Assembly: GCA_963693315.1 (NCBI GenBank)
Contig: OY856186.1
Span: forward strand, 386,244,865-386,308,864
Length of the DNA: 64,000 nucleotides
Direction: 5' to 3'
DNA from: Diogma glabrata
Lineage: Eukaryota > Arthropoda > Insecta > Diptera > Cylindrotomidae
Position numbers and translations under genes: made by a program
Part shown: one piece after another, positions 10,340 through 23,500 of the stretch
Layout: every line of letters starts with the position of its first letter
Numbering within the stretch: the stretch's first letter is position 1
The notes under the pieces: generated by a model
What the model saw: only the letters and a program-made list of their open reading frames with translations
Databases searched by the model: none
What the model was told of the DNA's origin: nothing

Positions 10340-12200
10340 TTACATGACATGCCTGCTGGTAGATGGCATGTTTGTTTGTAACTTGGCCGTGAATTTTCTG
10401 AAATCTGGTTCATAGTTTGTTAGCGCAGTACGAATTAATTCCGTTAAATGCTTATTTGTAAGTTGTGAACGGTGGTTTGATTTTATAAACTTCATTGTTG
10501 AAAAAAGTGATTCACAACAATATGTTGTACCGAATATGGACAGTAATCTGGCAGCAGCTTTTTTCAAATTGGGGTACTTTAATTGAGACACTAGTTTCCA
10601 AAACTCATTTGGAGATTGTGTGGCTTTGTGATGCATTTTAAGAATGTGATCTTCCTGTAGCTCTAGTAATTCCATTACTCCTGAGGCGCTGTCATGCAAA
10701 ATATAACAAGGAATCGATAAGCCCTCGTTAATAATGGTAATTTCGAATGGATTTACAAGTAAATTAAGAGAAGTATTTAAATTATTCAGATCATTAAATC
10801 GCAAGTGAAAGTCTTTTAATAATTCTGCTAATTTACTGTCGTATTCACTCAGTTTGTTATCATTAAGTTTAGAGAGTCTGTTCTTCAGACGAGGAAAGTG
10901 GTTGAGTACTTTTGTTGTTAAATCTCGTTGAAAAAGTTGAATTTTTTTAATAAAACTCAGAATCGTTTGAATAAGATCAGTAATAACTTTATCTTTTCCT
11001 TGTAAATCTTTTCCTTTCCATTATATCAGTCAAAAACATACAATCATTAATCAATTCATCATCCTTTAATTCCAGATAGTGTTTTTCTTTTTCTTTGAGG
11101 AAATTTCTGATAGGTTCCATTAAATCAACAAATCGGCTTAGAACATTATAGGTGGATAACCATCGCACAAGGCAGTAAAATGTTATATCTTGAGGATGTT
11201 CTTCAAAGTCCAGTGCTTCGATAAAGTTCTTGAATTGGCGATGGGCTTTTGAATTCGTCCGAATATAGTTCACAATTTGTAGCACAGTTTTCATTACGTT
11301 TTCGTATTTAAAATATTTTGCAACTAAATGTTCACGATGAACAATGCAATGAAGTGCCGAAATTCGGGTATTCTTGGATCATTTTTTAATAGACCAATAA
11401 GGCCTACATTTTTTCCTAACATTGCAGGTGCTCCGTCAGTTCACAGTTGCTACACTTACCAAATTATTCGCTATATTTCGCTATCTGTATCTGACAATAT
11501 ATTATCAAGGGCACTCTTAGTATCAATACCACGAGTAGTATTTTTAAGTGCTACCAAATCCAATAGTTCTTCCTTTACGATTAAAGATTCGGAAACGAAT
11601 CGGATAAATACAGCTAACTGGGGGGGTGTCTTGTATATCGATTGATTCGTCAAGAGCTAAGCTGAAAGCTACACTATTTTTTACATCTACTTGTAGTCGC
11701 TGTTTAATGTCTTTACTTATTTCCGTAATGCGGCGCTCAGTGGTATGATGTGATACTGGAACATTGCTAAATAATCTGTGCAATTTGATATTTAAAGGAT
11801 CCAGCATTTTAACCACCTGTTCCATAATCTTTTTGATAAATTTTCCCTCAGTGTTAGGTCGTTTAGCACGGGCGATGTTCCAATCGATCATAAAACTAGT
11901 CTCGGTAGTATTATCAGCTTCTGAACTAAAAGATGATAATAATGTTTGCTGATTACTTAATGCAGATTTTAAAGAGTTTATTTTATTTGTTCGGATGTTG
12001 GTATTCAACGGATAATTATCCAAAAATTTACTATGGTTTTTTTCGTGATGCCGTTTTAAATTACTGGTTTTATAATGAGCAAGTGATTCATTGCAAATAA
12101 GACACCAAGGTTTTCCCCCTTTATCGATGAATGCGTATGCTTCAACCCATTCTTGCCTGAAGCTACGATTTTATCCGTCATATCTCCTTTTTTGTGGTCT
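10340..12200 (-). pseudogene. hAT transposase pseudogene (BED finger, GTF2IRD2/ZBED-like)
   Basis: Read from right to left. A start at about 12200 is followed, after a frameshift, by a BED-type zinc finger near 12100-12045 (WCLICNESLAHYKTSNLKRH, then HEKNH). The RNase H-like core follows in pieces: FSLALDESIDIQD (about 11670-11630), RWLSTYNVLSRFVDLMEPI (about 11160-11105). The C-terminal dimerisation region is FGTTYCCESLFSTMKFIKS with SQLTNKHLTELIR (10540-10430). The pieces lie in at least three frames (11544-12023, 10989-11294, 10340-10804) with stops between them, so no active enzyme can be made. The domain order matches transposases related to the vertebrate GTF2IRD2 C-terminus. Confidence 0.88.
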
Positions 12201-13299
12201 GACATATTTAGCAGTTAAATTAAAAAACGGAGTACTCATAAAAAACACGCAAAATATTATATTTCGCTACAAGAGATGAAATCACCGTTTTTTTCTTGCA
12301 ATTTCCTTAAGTTTTTAATTTCGTTTTTGGTTTAGGGTAATATCTTACTGTCGTAGATGTAGAAGCGGTTGAGGTAGCATATGTCGGATTTGCACGTGTT
12401 TTTAATTCTATTTAATTATGAACTTATTCATTTTTTAATTAGAATATTAAAGGATACATTAAATTTAACGTCGGCAAATTGCTTAAAGATAAAATATCAA
12501 AAATATTGTTTATAAAAAAATTGCAGAAAAAGATAATCATAGAAAAACCAAAATCCAAAAGGAAAGACTTGATTTTGAGAAAGATTTTTGTGCATTAATT
12601 TGAAACGAATACAGGTGATTTTATTTTTAGTCCACTAGAATATGTTAAACGTATAACCTTAAATAATAAAATTAGTTAAATTTATTTATAACAGCGGATT
12701 ATACTTAAACTTGATTCGCGAAGTAAAGTAGTATCAAACTAAAATAAAGCCGCAAAAAACTCCAATAGTAGTAACTTCGACAGGACAGACCTAAATATAA
12801 TAAAATGATTGCATTAAATCATTTTATATTATTATTTTAAATATTTTATTTTACTTGTTATATTTTCATATTATATTAAACAGCATTATAAATTATATGT
12901 ATTATTTCTAATTTTGTTACAATTTTTATGAATTATTAAATATTATTTAATTTTTTCATTTCTTTTCGAGAGCCGCATTTATTCTTTTAAAGAGCCGCAT
13001 GCGGCTCGCGAGCCGCGGTTTGGCCATGTGTGTCCTATAGCATGAAAATCTTGATGCGATCACACCAGCGTTCTCTGAGCTGAATATTCGCCGACGAATA
13101 CTAATTTTTTAATTATTCTTTATGTCGTCAGTATCTAAGGTGGGATGTTGTCCAGTTTGTAGACTTTGTTCGTGTTTAAATTTCTTTAAAAAAATCAATC
13201 ATTTCTTAAAAAAAATAATTATACTTAAAACAATTATGTATATAATAGAAAAATCACAAAAGATTATTAATTTGAAATGCTAATAATTAAAGAAAAATT

Positions 13300-14565
13300 A
13301 TTGTCACGTGGAAAATTGAGGCGAATGAGTAGCAATTTCCCAAGGACAGTGATAATTCGAAATAATTTTTTGCAAAAATTTCGAAAGCAAGTCGATTGGT
13401 GAATATAGCTCGAAACCGTAGGACGAGAGGTATTATCAATGCCAAATGCATGAGGAATTTTCCAAAAACTTTTGATAATTTATCACCGTTCGAGGGGAAT
13501 TCGTTTAGAATATTTTTTGCCAACTAATGATAACCAATCTAATTTTTGATTTCTTTATGTTTTATGCAATATAAATCGATTATTTTTCTGGTCTACTTTA
13601 AATCCTTCGAGGTGTCAAATAAAATTAATATTATCAAAAATTAAAAATACGCAACAAGAAAAATGTTATCACCCCAATTACTACCCAAGTCGTGTCACAG
13701 CAGGTGACTATAGTTATGTCACGTCGCTTAAAAATTAGTGTATTATTGAAGTTCATAAGAACGGTCACAAATGAAACTAAAAATTCTGAAACGAAAAAAA
13801 TCAAACCTAAAAACAACTTACCTTCAATTTCGCAAAATAATTATATTATAAATAACGTCAGAAAAATTTATCTATTTTTAATGTTAATAATTAAAGACGT
13901 TTGAAAAAATGATTGTCACATTGACTAAAATGCCATTAAAAATGACATCTGTCCTATAAAATGGCTTTAGGCGTAAAACACGACTTCAACAATACGATAA
14001 TTGATGCGGTGTGACTTTAGTCATTTAAAGTGACCTTCGATACGATGCGCCTTTAGTCATTTAAAGTGATAGGCTAGATATGTGACTTGAGTCATTTAAA
14101 GTGATAGTCCTTCTGTAATTATTGTGTATTTTTTTTTGCCTTAGTTTTATTTTAATTTAACCCAATGAAATTCTCTAAAATGTAATTACATCATTCAATT
14201 TCACCAATAACATTTGAATTATACTAATAACAAATAGTTATACGTCTGGCCTACCGGGATATTAAAAATTATCAAATAATTTTTGAAATAATTAACTGCT
14301 ATCGCAGTAGGCCAACGTATAATTCATAAAAAATATAAAAGAAATGAAAAATGGCAAAAAGTTATCTAAACGAATAGTTGATAAATTCGTTCGTTGATAA
14401 ATTCTCATAATTTTTTTGGAAAATTCCTCAAGAAAGTGGTATTGATAATAGCCCTTGACTTATAGCCTCGTGCTATTATCAATATACTTGCTTTCGAAAT
14501 TTTTGGCAAAAATTATTTCGAATTATCACCGCCCTTGGTGATTACCGCGACGTGACATGACTATA
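13300..14565. mobile_element. Inverted-repeat element with about 270-bp arms
   Basis: The left arm (about 13300-13570, with GTGATAATTCGAAATAATTT and AGGAATTTTCCAAAAA) recurs as reverse complement at about 14320-14562. The arms are diverged by several indels. No transposase is visible between them. The core contains short direct repeats built on GTCATTTAAAGTGA (14022-14108). The ends near GTCACGTGG and CGACGTGAC suggest the border, but I could not define a target duplication. Confidence 0.6.
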
Positions 14566-14820
14566 ATGTGATACTATAGCCGAATTCGATTTCACGGAAG
14601 CAACTGATACAACTGATAAATTGAATGCAATTGTTGTTGTTTTTTCAGTTGTTTTGTCAAATTGAACACACCTTATATTGATGTGATGTGATAGATATGA
14701 TACGAATTTAGCAATTAGAATGTATAATATCATTTAAAGTGACATCTGTCGTATAAAATGACTTCAGCCGTAAAAACGAGTTCAACAATACAAAAATTGA
14801 TACGATGTGACTTATAGGAC
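14022..14820. repeat. Direct repeats around TCATTTAAAGTGA
   Basis: TCATTTAAAGTGA occurs three times at about 14022-14108. A longer related block (AATGACATCTGTCCTATAAAATGG..., 13940-14050) recurs at about 14728-14820 with substitutions. The segments look like diverged direct duplications lying inside and just right of the inverted-repeat element. Confidence 0.6.
14578..14674. mobile_element. Small palindromic MITE-like hairpin, copy 1
   Basis: About 95 bases forming an imperfect hairpin: AGCCGAATTCGATTTCACGG at one end, and TTTTGTCAAATTGAACACAC at the other. A better conserved relative lies at 30060-30140, sharing the CAACTGA and TGCAATTGTTGTT core. Confidence 0.55.
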
Positions 14821-14829
14821 ATAATTGCA

Positions 14830-15980
14830 CAATTAAGGTGATAGACTTCGATTTTGTTTCCCCTTTCGAAAGCGCAATTAATCATTTTGGTATCTTTATA
14901 TTCAACTGATATTTCCATTCCAAAATTTTAATGTTCACTTTCAATGTCACTTTCCCCATTTAATTACTGATTGTGTTATTTTTATTTTCTAAATAAATGA
15001 TTTAAGTGCCGTTATTATAATATTTTACTAGTCCGCTATTTCTTTACATCTGTTGCAACATTTAAACGGGATTTCTTATCATTTAACTTTATTGCAAACT
15101 TTTCGCATCAAGCAGACACCCAAATTCATTGTGATATCACCCATGATGGCATGGTATAACTTCAATGTCTATCCTCGTTCTGTTTTGACATTTCATTTCC
15201 TTAACTAAAATTTCAACCACACCATTACCATTTTATAAATTGCACATTTATTTGTCATGTTATATGTATTATTGCAAACGCAAATAGGAATCAAATACGA
15301 TTATTGAGATATTTGACAGTAAATTAATGTTTTACCTAAATTTGATACAAGTTTTAAAAACAATCAACTCACTCTACAATTCCGTTTTTGAACACCATAA
15401 TGTGAAGTTGTAATTTGAAATCTCTTAAGTGGAAATCGAAAATCAATTACCACAAATGTGAAAAACAAATAAAACTAGATTTATTTTACAACCAAGAGGA
15501 AAGGAATATTGATATTCTAACACAACAAGAACAAAATAAAAATAATAAACATTCAGGTACGTGTGAGTTACAGTTCAGAGTGAGGTTAAGTGGCACAACT
15601 CCACACGTGTTTTATAACATAAGTTAAGATTTTGCCACTGGATATTGCTAATTTAGATAAGATTACTCTTACTTAGGCACCAGCGAATTTTTTTTTTAGG
15701 GTACTTTTATAAGCAAATTACAAAAATTTTTGTTTGGAAATCAGTCCCGGGGGCCTTTGAAAATAAATTGCGTATAAAAACACACTTACTTTACCGACGG
15801 AATTCAGAAGTTAAAAATATAAGGGATCTAGTGAATCCTACTACTAATTAGTAGGACCTCGCGTAATTGGTATTGACTGATCGGCTAAATTAGATTAATA
15901 CACTGATTATTTAGTATTTATTGATCATTAATTAATTAATTTTAATACATTGATAAGAAAAAGAAACTTACAAGGGTAAG
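14830..15980. other. Non-coding stretch before the I-type element
   Basis: AT-rich, with no protein family recognised. The 5' leader of the I-type retrotransposon may begin somewhere after about 15700, but I cannot place the border. Confidence 0.4.
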
Positions 15981-16184
15981 CCAATCCGACATTGCTGATG
16001 GAACAGGCACAGGGACAGCTAACTAAAGGAAAATTTCAAAAGGAAAATGAAAAAATCACAAAAGCCCAAAAAGAATATACAAAGGTAGAGGAAGAAGGGA
16101 ATGGGAGCAGCAACAAAAAGAACAAAACGGAACTGAACGAAACTAATACAGACAAAAAACCGAAGATTCAATCGTAAAAAAAAA

Positions 16185-17193
16185 ATGAAATACATCCCAG
16201 GGGACATGGGGCCTTATTTTTACATTATGCTTAAAAAAAAAGAAATAAGCGAAATCAGAAGGGCCAAACTGCTAAAAGAAAAGAACTTCGGGAACATACT
16301 CAGTATCGAACAAATTACAAACAGTAAATTAAAACTGAGCATCAGGGATATGAATGTGGCGAACAGAATTCTTAATGACACAATTCTAACCGAAGTACAC
16401 AGAACAGAATCTTATATTCCAATATTTATGCTGGAGTCCATAGGAGTAGCCAATAACGTACCAACAGAGACATAAGAAGACTCCTTACTACAAGAATTAA
16501 ATGAACAATATAAAGTATCTAAAATAAGAAAGAATGCTGAAATGGAACCAGGCAGAGAAAAAGCTGGAACCTATTCCAGCCGTGAAAATCACATTTAGAA
16601 ATAATACCCTACCAAAGACAATCTCAATATTCAATGTCAAAATGATCCATTAGACACTACGTAAGCAATCCGATAATGTGCAAAAATGCCTTAGATACGA
16701 ACACCCCACAAAATATTGTAGAGGTAAAGAAAGGTGTGGGGACTATTCTAGAATAGAGCACGAAGAGGAAAACTGCGAAGAAAAAACCAAGTGTTTCCAC
16801 TGTCATGGAAACCACAGAACAAACAATACCTCATGTCAAGAATATAGCAACCAAAAAATTATAAAATATATAATGACCACCAAAAAAATCTCTTACGCAG
16901 AAGCAATTAATACACTAAAAACATTAGAATTCAATTTAAGTGACGAAGACTTCCCTTCGTTAGCACTCAAACACAGCTTCAAAAAGGAAATGGAAGAAAA
17001 GGGGCTCATAATTAGCAACTTAAAAAAAGAAGTAGAGTCAATGAAAGAAAACTGCGAAAAACTAAAAGATAAATACGAAGAAAAGGAAAGAGAGATGGAA
17101 ATGTTTGAATTACTAAAGAATGAACTCCTAAAAAATGGAATCAGAAAATCACAAAAGAATCGCAAAAAAATCAAGAGGACAAGAAAGTCATAA
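16185..17193 (+). pseudogene. I-type ORF1 (gag-like) pseudogene
   Basis: Two open pieces. 16185-16475 matches the conserved N-terminal core of I-factor ORF1 (GDMGPYFYIML ... ANRILND ... YIPIFMLESIGVANNV). 16678-17193 holds three zinc-knuckle positions. In the first two, the second cysteine is replaced by tyrosine (CLRYEHPTKYC and CGDYSRIEHEEENC); the third (CFHCHGNH) is normal. A lysine/glutamate-rich coiled-coil tail follows. ORF1 proteins bind the element RNA. Stops at 16473 and frameshifts before 16678 break the frame. Confidence 0.75.
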
Positions 17194-17831
17194 GACTACT
17201 AAAAGAACAGATATTAGAATTTAAAAAATCAAATGAATTATTAAAAAAAAAAAACAACAATACCCCCAACAAAGAAAATCTAGATATTACAAAAATAAAA
17301 AGAGAGGAGCTAAGCCTAAAAAGTGAGCTAAAAGAGGAGCTAAGCAAAAACACAGAGATGTTTATAGAAGAATTTAAGCAAATACAAGCTAGCAACGATA
17401 AGATCCAAGAACTATGCAAAATATTATCCTCCACAAACTCAAACGATCCAAGATACGACTGTTCCATAATAAAATTGGGAGAAATAACAAGGGAAATTTA
17501 AGAAAACGCAACAAGAGTCATAAGAAGCAATGACAGCCAAGGGCATAGCGATGCCAAAACACAGAAATAATCAAAAAAAGGAAACAAAGCTCCATCCCTC
17601 AGAAATCACCACTGAAATATTAATTTTTTTCCACATCTTTACACCCTGCATGAAAATTTTACAACTAAACATTAGAAGCTTGAAAACAAACAAAGAAGAG
17701 CTAGAGCTTTATATAAACAAAAACGAAACAGATATCTGTTGTCTGGGTGAAACTTTGACAAAGAATAAAAAATTCATTAAATAAAAAACCATCAAACCAT
17801 TCTTACCAACAGAGATGATGACTATGGAGGG

Positions 17832-20520
17832 TAGACCGACCCAAAAACAACATGTTGATTTTTTTTGGTGCTCAGGGCTTGATTCGTTTATTGGTCCATA
17901 CTGAATATCCACACAAAAAATTGGCCCAATTGGTGCATCCAAGAGCCAGCGCTTTTGCATTTAGTAAAACAAGATTCGAGATTTGACGGCTATAAATACT
18001 CATATCTCAAAAACGCTTAATGATATGAAAAAAAAGTTAAAGCAAGCTCACCTTATTTTGTGATTGTCTAACTTTCTTAGAACAAACTATTTTTCTCAGA
18101 ATTACAACAAAAAAATGTTAGTGGAATTTTCTGAATTCGTTCTCAATTTTTCAAAGAGGCCTCATTGCCTCCAGTGACATTTCAGAAAAAAAAGCTTCAA
18201 AAGAAATATTAATATTTTTGCTAAACTAACATTTATTTAGAACATACTTATAACTTTTATTCAAAAATAAAAAAGCTTTAGAACAAAAGATCCATTATTT
18301 TAAGTGTTTCTTCAAGTTTTCAGTTTAGCTTAACAGTGTATTACTAAATATATACAAAATCTATTAAAATTAATTAAACATAATATCATATTAATAAAAA
18401 AATTATTTGCCTTTAAAAATATTTGCAGAGTCACTTAGGAAAAACAACTCTTATGGCAAGTGTCAGAATATGAGCATCGATCAATAAATTCCTGACAGTG
18501 TAATTTATCGAGAAAAATTTTTGAAAATCGGATTTCTACGGTTTTGTGTTAATTCGTTAGTATTCTCAAAATTTGGATGCAAAAACTAATTTTTTAAGAA
18601 GCAGTTCAAAAAATTTTAGCTATAAACTGTTAGAAGGTCTTGAAATTTGCATTTGCCTGTAGAGAACATTATTTAATAATTCACTAAAATGTCCGTATCT
18701 TTTGATTAACTTAACCGAATTTCGTGATTTTATACTTGTTTAAAAGTTATTGAACTAAGTAATATCAGTAAATTATTTTTACACGTTTCAAATTTAGTAG
18801 CATAATAGGGTGACCTGAAAATTAAATATAATATTTTGAAATAGGGAAAACAAAATATAATGTAAGAATGTTTAGACAAAATATGAAATAGTGTTGAAAT
18901 GAAAATTCAAGGTAATAAATCGACATGCTATTTAGCTGATTACTCCATACTTTGTTATAAATTGATGTATGAAATGGTAATTTAACATATTTTTCACTTA
19001 GTTATTGGTGAAGTTATAGTTGCACTTAGTTATCCAATATTCACGCACGATTTCTGCAACAGAATTTTTTGTTGGTTTTAAGGATTTTTTGTCGATAATT
19101 CTCTACATCTTGAAGGATGAACGGTTTCTGTTCTTCATCTTGACTTAAAATGTCTATTGTAGTCCGTCATTAACTTTACTCCCTGTTCTGCACCGTCATT
19201 TACGAATTACGACCATAATTCCTTTAATTTGCTGTTAAATGTTCAAGTATTCTTCATTTGCTATCCAAGAATCTGGGTTTTCATACAGAAATTTTGGAAT
19301 TTTTTGAAGGCTACTTCAAAAGATATCTAGGATTTGTCAGACAGGAAAAAATTTAAATATATTTTATTCGGTACTAGTTTGAAAATATTTGCTTTCCTAG
19401 ATGTCATGTTGGTTTGATTATGAAATTGTTACTTTTTCTCCATTGCTGTTTTGATATTGTTACTCAAACCTCGGTCAAAAAATTCTAGAGGTACTGGAAT
19501 ATCACCTTTTGCCTATTTTAAAATATTATATTTAATTTTCAGGTCACCTTTGTGTGCTTCTAAATTTGAAACGTGCAAAAATAACTTACTAAAATTACTT
19601 AGCTCAATACCTTTTAAACAAGTATAAAATCACGAAATTCGGTTAAGTTAATCAAAAGATATGGACAAATAATGTTCTCTACAGGCAAATGCAAATTTCA
19701 AGACCTTCTAACAGTTTATAACTAAAATTTTTTGAACTGCTTCTTAAAAAATTAGTTTTTGCATCCATATTTTGAGAACACTATTTAATTAACAAAAAAC
19801 CGTAGAAGTTCGACTTTCAAAAATTTTTCTCGATAAACTACACTGTCAGGAATGCATTGATCGATACTCATATTCTGACACTTGCCATAATAGTTGTTTT
19901 TCCTAAGTGACTCTGCAAATATTTTTAAAGGCAAATAATTTTTTTATTAATATGATATTGTGTTTAATTAATTTTAATAAATTTTGTATATTTTTAGAAA
20001 TACACTGTTAAGCTAAACTGAAAATTTGAAGAAATACTTAAAATAATGAAACTTTTGTTCTAAAACTTTTTTATTTTTGAATAAAAGTTATAAGTATGTT
20101 CTAAATAAATGTCAGTTTAGCAAAAATATTAATATTTTGTTTGAAACTTTTTTTTCTGAAATGTCACTGGAGGCAATGAGACCATTTTAAAAAATTGAGA
20201 ACGAATTCAGAAAATTCCACTAAAACTTTTTTGTTGTAATTCCGAGAAAAAAAGTTTGTTCTAAGAAAGTTAGACAGTCGCAATATAACGTGGGTTTGCT
20301 TTAACATTTTTTTCATATCATTAAGCGTTTTTGAGATATGAGTATTTACAGCCAAGAAATCTCGAATCTTGTTTTGCTATATACAAAAGCGCTGGCTCTT
20401 GGATGCACCAATTGGGCCAATTTTTTGTGTGGATATTCAGTATGGACCAATAAACGAATCAAGCCTTGAGCACCAAAAAAAACAACATTTTGCATTTCCA
20501 TACAGAAATGGGTCGGTCTA
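17832..20520. mobile_element. DNA transposon with about 1-kb terminal inverted repeats and 8-bp target duplication
   Basis: The ends are TAGACCGACCC (17832) and GGGTCGGTCTA (ending 20520). A perfect 8-bp duplication ATGGAGGG flanks them (17824-17831 and 20521-20528). The left arm (17832 to about 18843) matches the reverse complement of the right arm (about 19505 to 20520) along almost the whole length, with scattered substitutions. Only about 660 bases in the middle are single copy. Removing the element restores the I-type endonuclease reading GGVGFIIN, which confirms the borders. The 8-bp duplication would suit hAT or P elements, but the ends do not obviously match either. Confidence 0.93.
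18846..19503 (-). pseudogene. Transposase-like fragment in the core of the long-TIR transposon
   Basis: The single-copy core, read on the minus strand, contains IPVPLEFFDRGLSNNIKTAM (about 19500-19438), LYENPDSWIANEEYLNI (about 19302-19250) and VNDGAEQGVKLMTDYNR (about 19205-19153), in order but in broken frames. From memory, this VND-AE-GV-LM-DYN signature and the preceding W...N..Y region belong to a transposase-like protein family common in arthropod genomes and usually left unnamed. I could not confirm this by search. It is a C-terminal remnant only and cannot be active. Confidence 0.5.
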
Positions 20521-23500
20521 ATGGAGGGGTCGGTTTCATTATAAACAGTAGTATCCCTCTGATAAACACAAAAAAAGACAATAGCTTTCTACCCATTGAA
20601 TTTACATTTACATTTACTTGAATTTACATTACAGACCTAGTCACAAAATCAGAGTACACAATATTAAATAATGGGGACCGTACCAGATTGGGAAATAATG
20701 GATTGACCTCAGCAATAGATATTACACTAACCTCAATAAATATCGAGAGAAAATTAACCTGGGAGGTAGACATGACACTAATAGGAAGCTCGGATCATTT
20801 CAATTAATATAAACAACCACATTACCACATTATAAACTACAAAGGGAAAAAATGGGTGACCAACCACGAAGAATCCATTAAACAAATAAACCAATTGAAT
20901 CCCAGCCACACATTCGACTTCCTAGATTACGAAGAGGAACTAGTAAACATAATCAACAACAACACAAAGATGATAGACACAGCAAACAACAGGGGTCCAA
21001 AACGCTGGTGAACTCCGAAAATAAATAGACTCTGGACGATCAAGAAAGAAAAATTAAAAATTTTTAACAAAAAATGGAACTGTCCGCAGGCTAAATAGAA
21101 TTAAATAAAAGCATAGACAAACTTAAAAGAGAAATAAATTGGCAAAAAAAAGGTCATTCAATGAATTTTGCTTAAGCATTAACCCCGGATTAAGTTCGAA
21201 GGATACTTGGAACAAAATTAACGCAATAAAAAATTACAAAAATAACAAAACAAATATTTTTGAGAATAACAATAACATAAAAAAAAATTCATGAACCTTA
21301 ACATAAAAGAAGGGTACATCGAAAAACAAAACAAAATAAAATTTTATAACTTAAATCTCCTCACCAACGAATTTGACCCGGCAGAAGTTAAACTAATCAT
21401 AAAGGAAAGCAAGAACTCCAATTCAGGAACAAACAGCATCTCCTACAAAATCCTAAAAAAATTAAAGGAAGAACATTTGATTAAGATCACAGAACATCTA
21501 AACAAACTCTGGTGTAACAAGACCTACCCAGAAAACTGGAAGGGAATTAGAATCATTCCCATACATAAAGCAGGTAAGGACCCCAGTAATGTAGAAAGCT
21601 ACAGGCTAATACAGCTGATGAACGTATTCCATAAAATAACGAATAAATTGATCAAGTCCAGAATAGACAAAATAATAACCTAACGTAAGGATCTACCAGA
21701 AAATTCATGCAGATTCAGGCAAGGAAAATCTACTAAGGACAAAATAGTGAAAATTCTAAATAAAATTGAGTCCAATCAAAAAAACAACCTCAGTACGATA
21801 ATAATCTCAGCAGATATAAAAAAAGCCTTCGATAATGTCAACAATGAAAAATTGGTAATAATCTTCAAGGAAATAGGCATTCCAAACGAAATAACAAATT
21901 GGATATATCAAGGACTAATTAACAGAATTACATGGTTTGAAGGCCCGACGTTTACATATCAAAAAATCACCTGCAATAGCATGCCGCAAGGAGATACACT
22001 AAGTCCTAAATTATTCAACATATACACACACAAAATCCATGAATTAAAAGACAAAAACTGCGAAATACTACAATATGCAGATGATTTCTTTCTTATTTTT
22101 TCGGCACAGGACGTCAATCAAGGGGAATTAAAAGCCAACACGGTACTAAGAGAATTTATGGAGAAATTAGATGACATTAATCTTAATATCAATTTAGAAA
22201 AAACTGCTTTCATCTACATTAAAAATAACCTCGCAAAAAGCCGCGGACTGAGAAGGAATTAAACATAGTATACAACAACTACAAGTTAAAAGAAGTCAAG
22301 GATCTGAACTTACTAGGTTCCAATATGGATAACAAGCTAAAGTTTAACACGTACACTAATATTCTAAGGGAACAATGTAAACAAAATATCAATTTCATGA
22401 AATGTATCGCCAGAAAAAAAGAATGAGTTCACCCAGCAACACTGCTAAATGTCCACAAAGCTCTAATCACTAATAAAATGAACTATGGGAATATGTTACT
22501 GAACAACAAACATATAAATTCGCTACAAAAAATTTATAATGAGAGCCTGAGACTATGCCTAAATCTCACAAACAGTACCCCAAAAACAGCAATAATCGTG
22601 GAAGCAGGAGATCTGCCTTTAACATCTATAATGGAAATCTCGATATTTAACTACATCATAACACAAAAAACTAAAAGATCCGAAATATTCAATAAGCTCC
22701 CTACTAACAAAAGTTGTAAGACCATTCAGGAGGTATACGACAGACATAAAGAACTAATCGAAAAAACTCCGGGATTTAAGAGTAACTCAGGATTGCAAGC
22801 CACAATCAAAAACAATTTAAAAATTAATACTGCTATGGCAGAAAGATTTAAGAAATCCCAAACATCACAGGTGGAAGCAAAAGCGCTAACATTAGAATAT
22901 CACCATAACACGATACACGCTAACACGATACAATCGAAGAATATCTTTTTTACGGACGCGTCATTATCTGGGTTGGGAAAAGGTATAGGGATACACAACA
23001 AAAGAGAAAAGCAGAAACTAACATACAAAATTATAGAAGACCTCTCAATTAAAACACTAGAACTGATGGCTGTACTCCAAACAGTGGAAATAAATAAACA
23101 CATGGAAGAACCGATACACATCATCACGGACTCTTTAAGCGTGTGTAAAGCTCTTAAGAACATAAAAAATCTAGAAAATCCTAAATACTTTGAAAGGAAG
23201 CTACTATCAAAATAAAAAAAAATAACTTAAACATTCATATTTACTGGATTCCAAGCCATATAAACATCGAAGTTAATGACAAGGCGGACTAAGTGGCAAA
23301 ACAAGGCGCAATAGAAGGTGAGATCTTAAATTGTAAAGTGTCCATGGAGGAAACAAAAAAAACTTCAAAATAAAACTATACAAGGAATGGAAAGAATTCT
23401 TTCTGGGAAACACAATTAATGTAGGCCCGGCGCATAGGGAAAACATAAGAGGATTAACTGGAAATAAGACATGGTTCAACAAACTAGATTGAGAAGCAAA

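Larger units (their letters stand above)
9400..13032 (-). mobile_element. hAT-superfamily DNA transposon, decayed, with 8-bp target duplication
   Basis: The element is flanked by a perfect 8-bp duplication TCCTATAG (9392-9399 and 13033-13040). Its ends are imperfect inverted repeats, CAGAGGTGGCCAAGC on the left and the complement of CACACATGGCCAAACC on the right. Subterminal AGCCGC motifs occur on both sides. It carries a minus-strand transposase pseudogene (about 12200 to 10340) and, near its left end, two pairs of direct duplications (9479-9798 and 9800-10252). The 8-bp duplication, the CAG ends and the transposase all fit hAT. Confidence 0.92.

Noticed and set aside
15992..16177. Small Lys/Glu-rich ORF before I-type ORF1
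   Set aside because: Possibly the N-terminus of ORF1, but low-complexity composition alone cannot support a separate gene.
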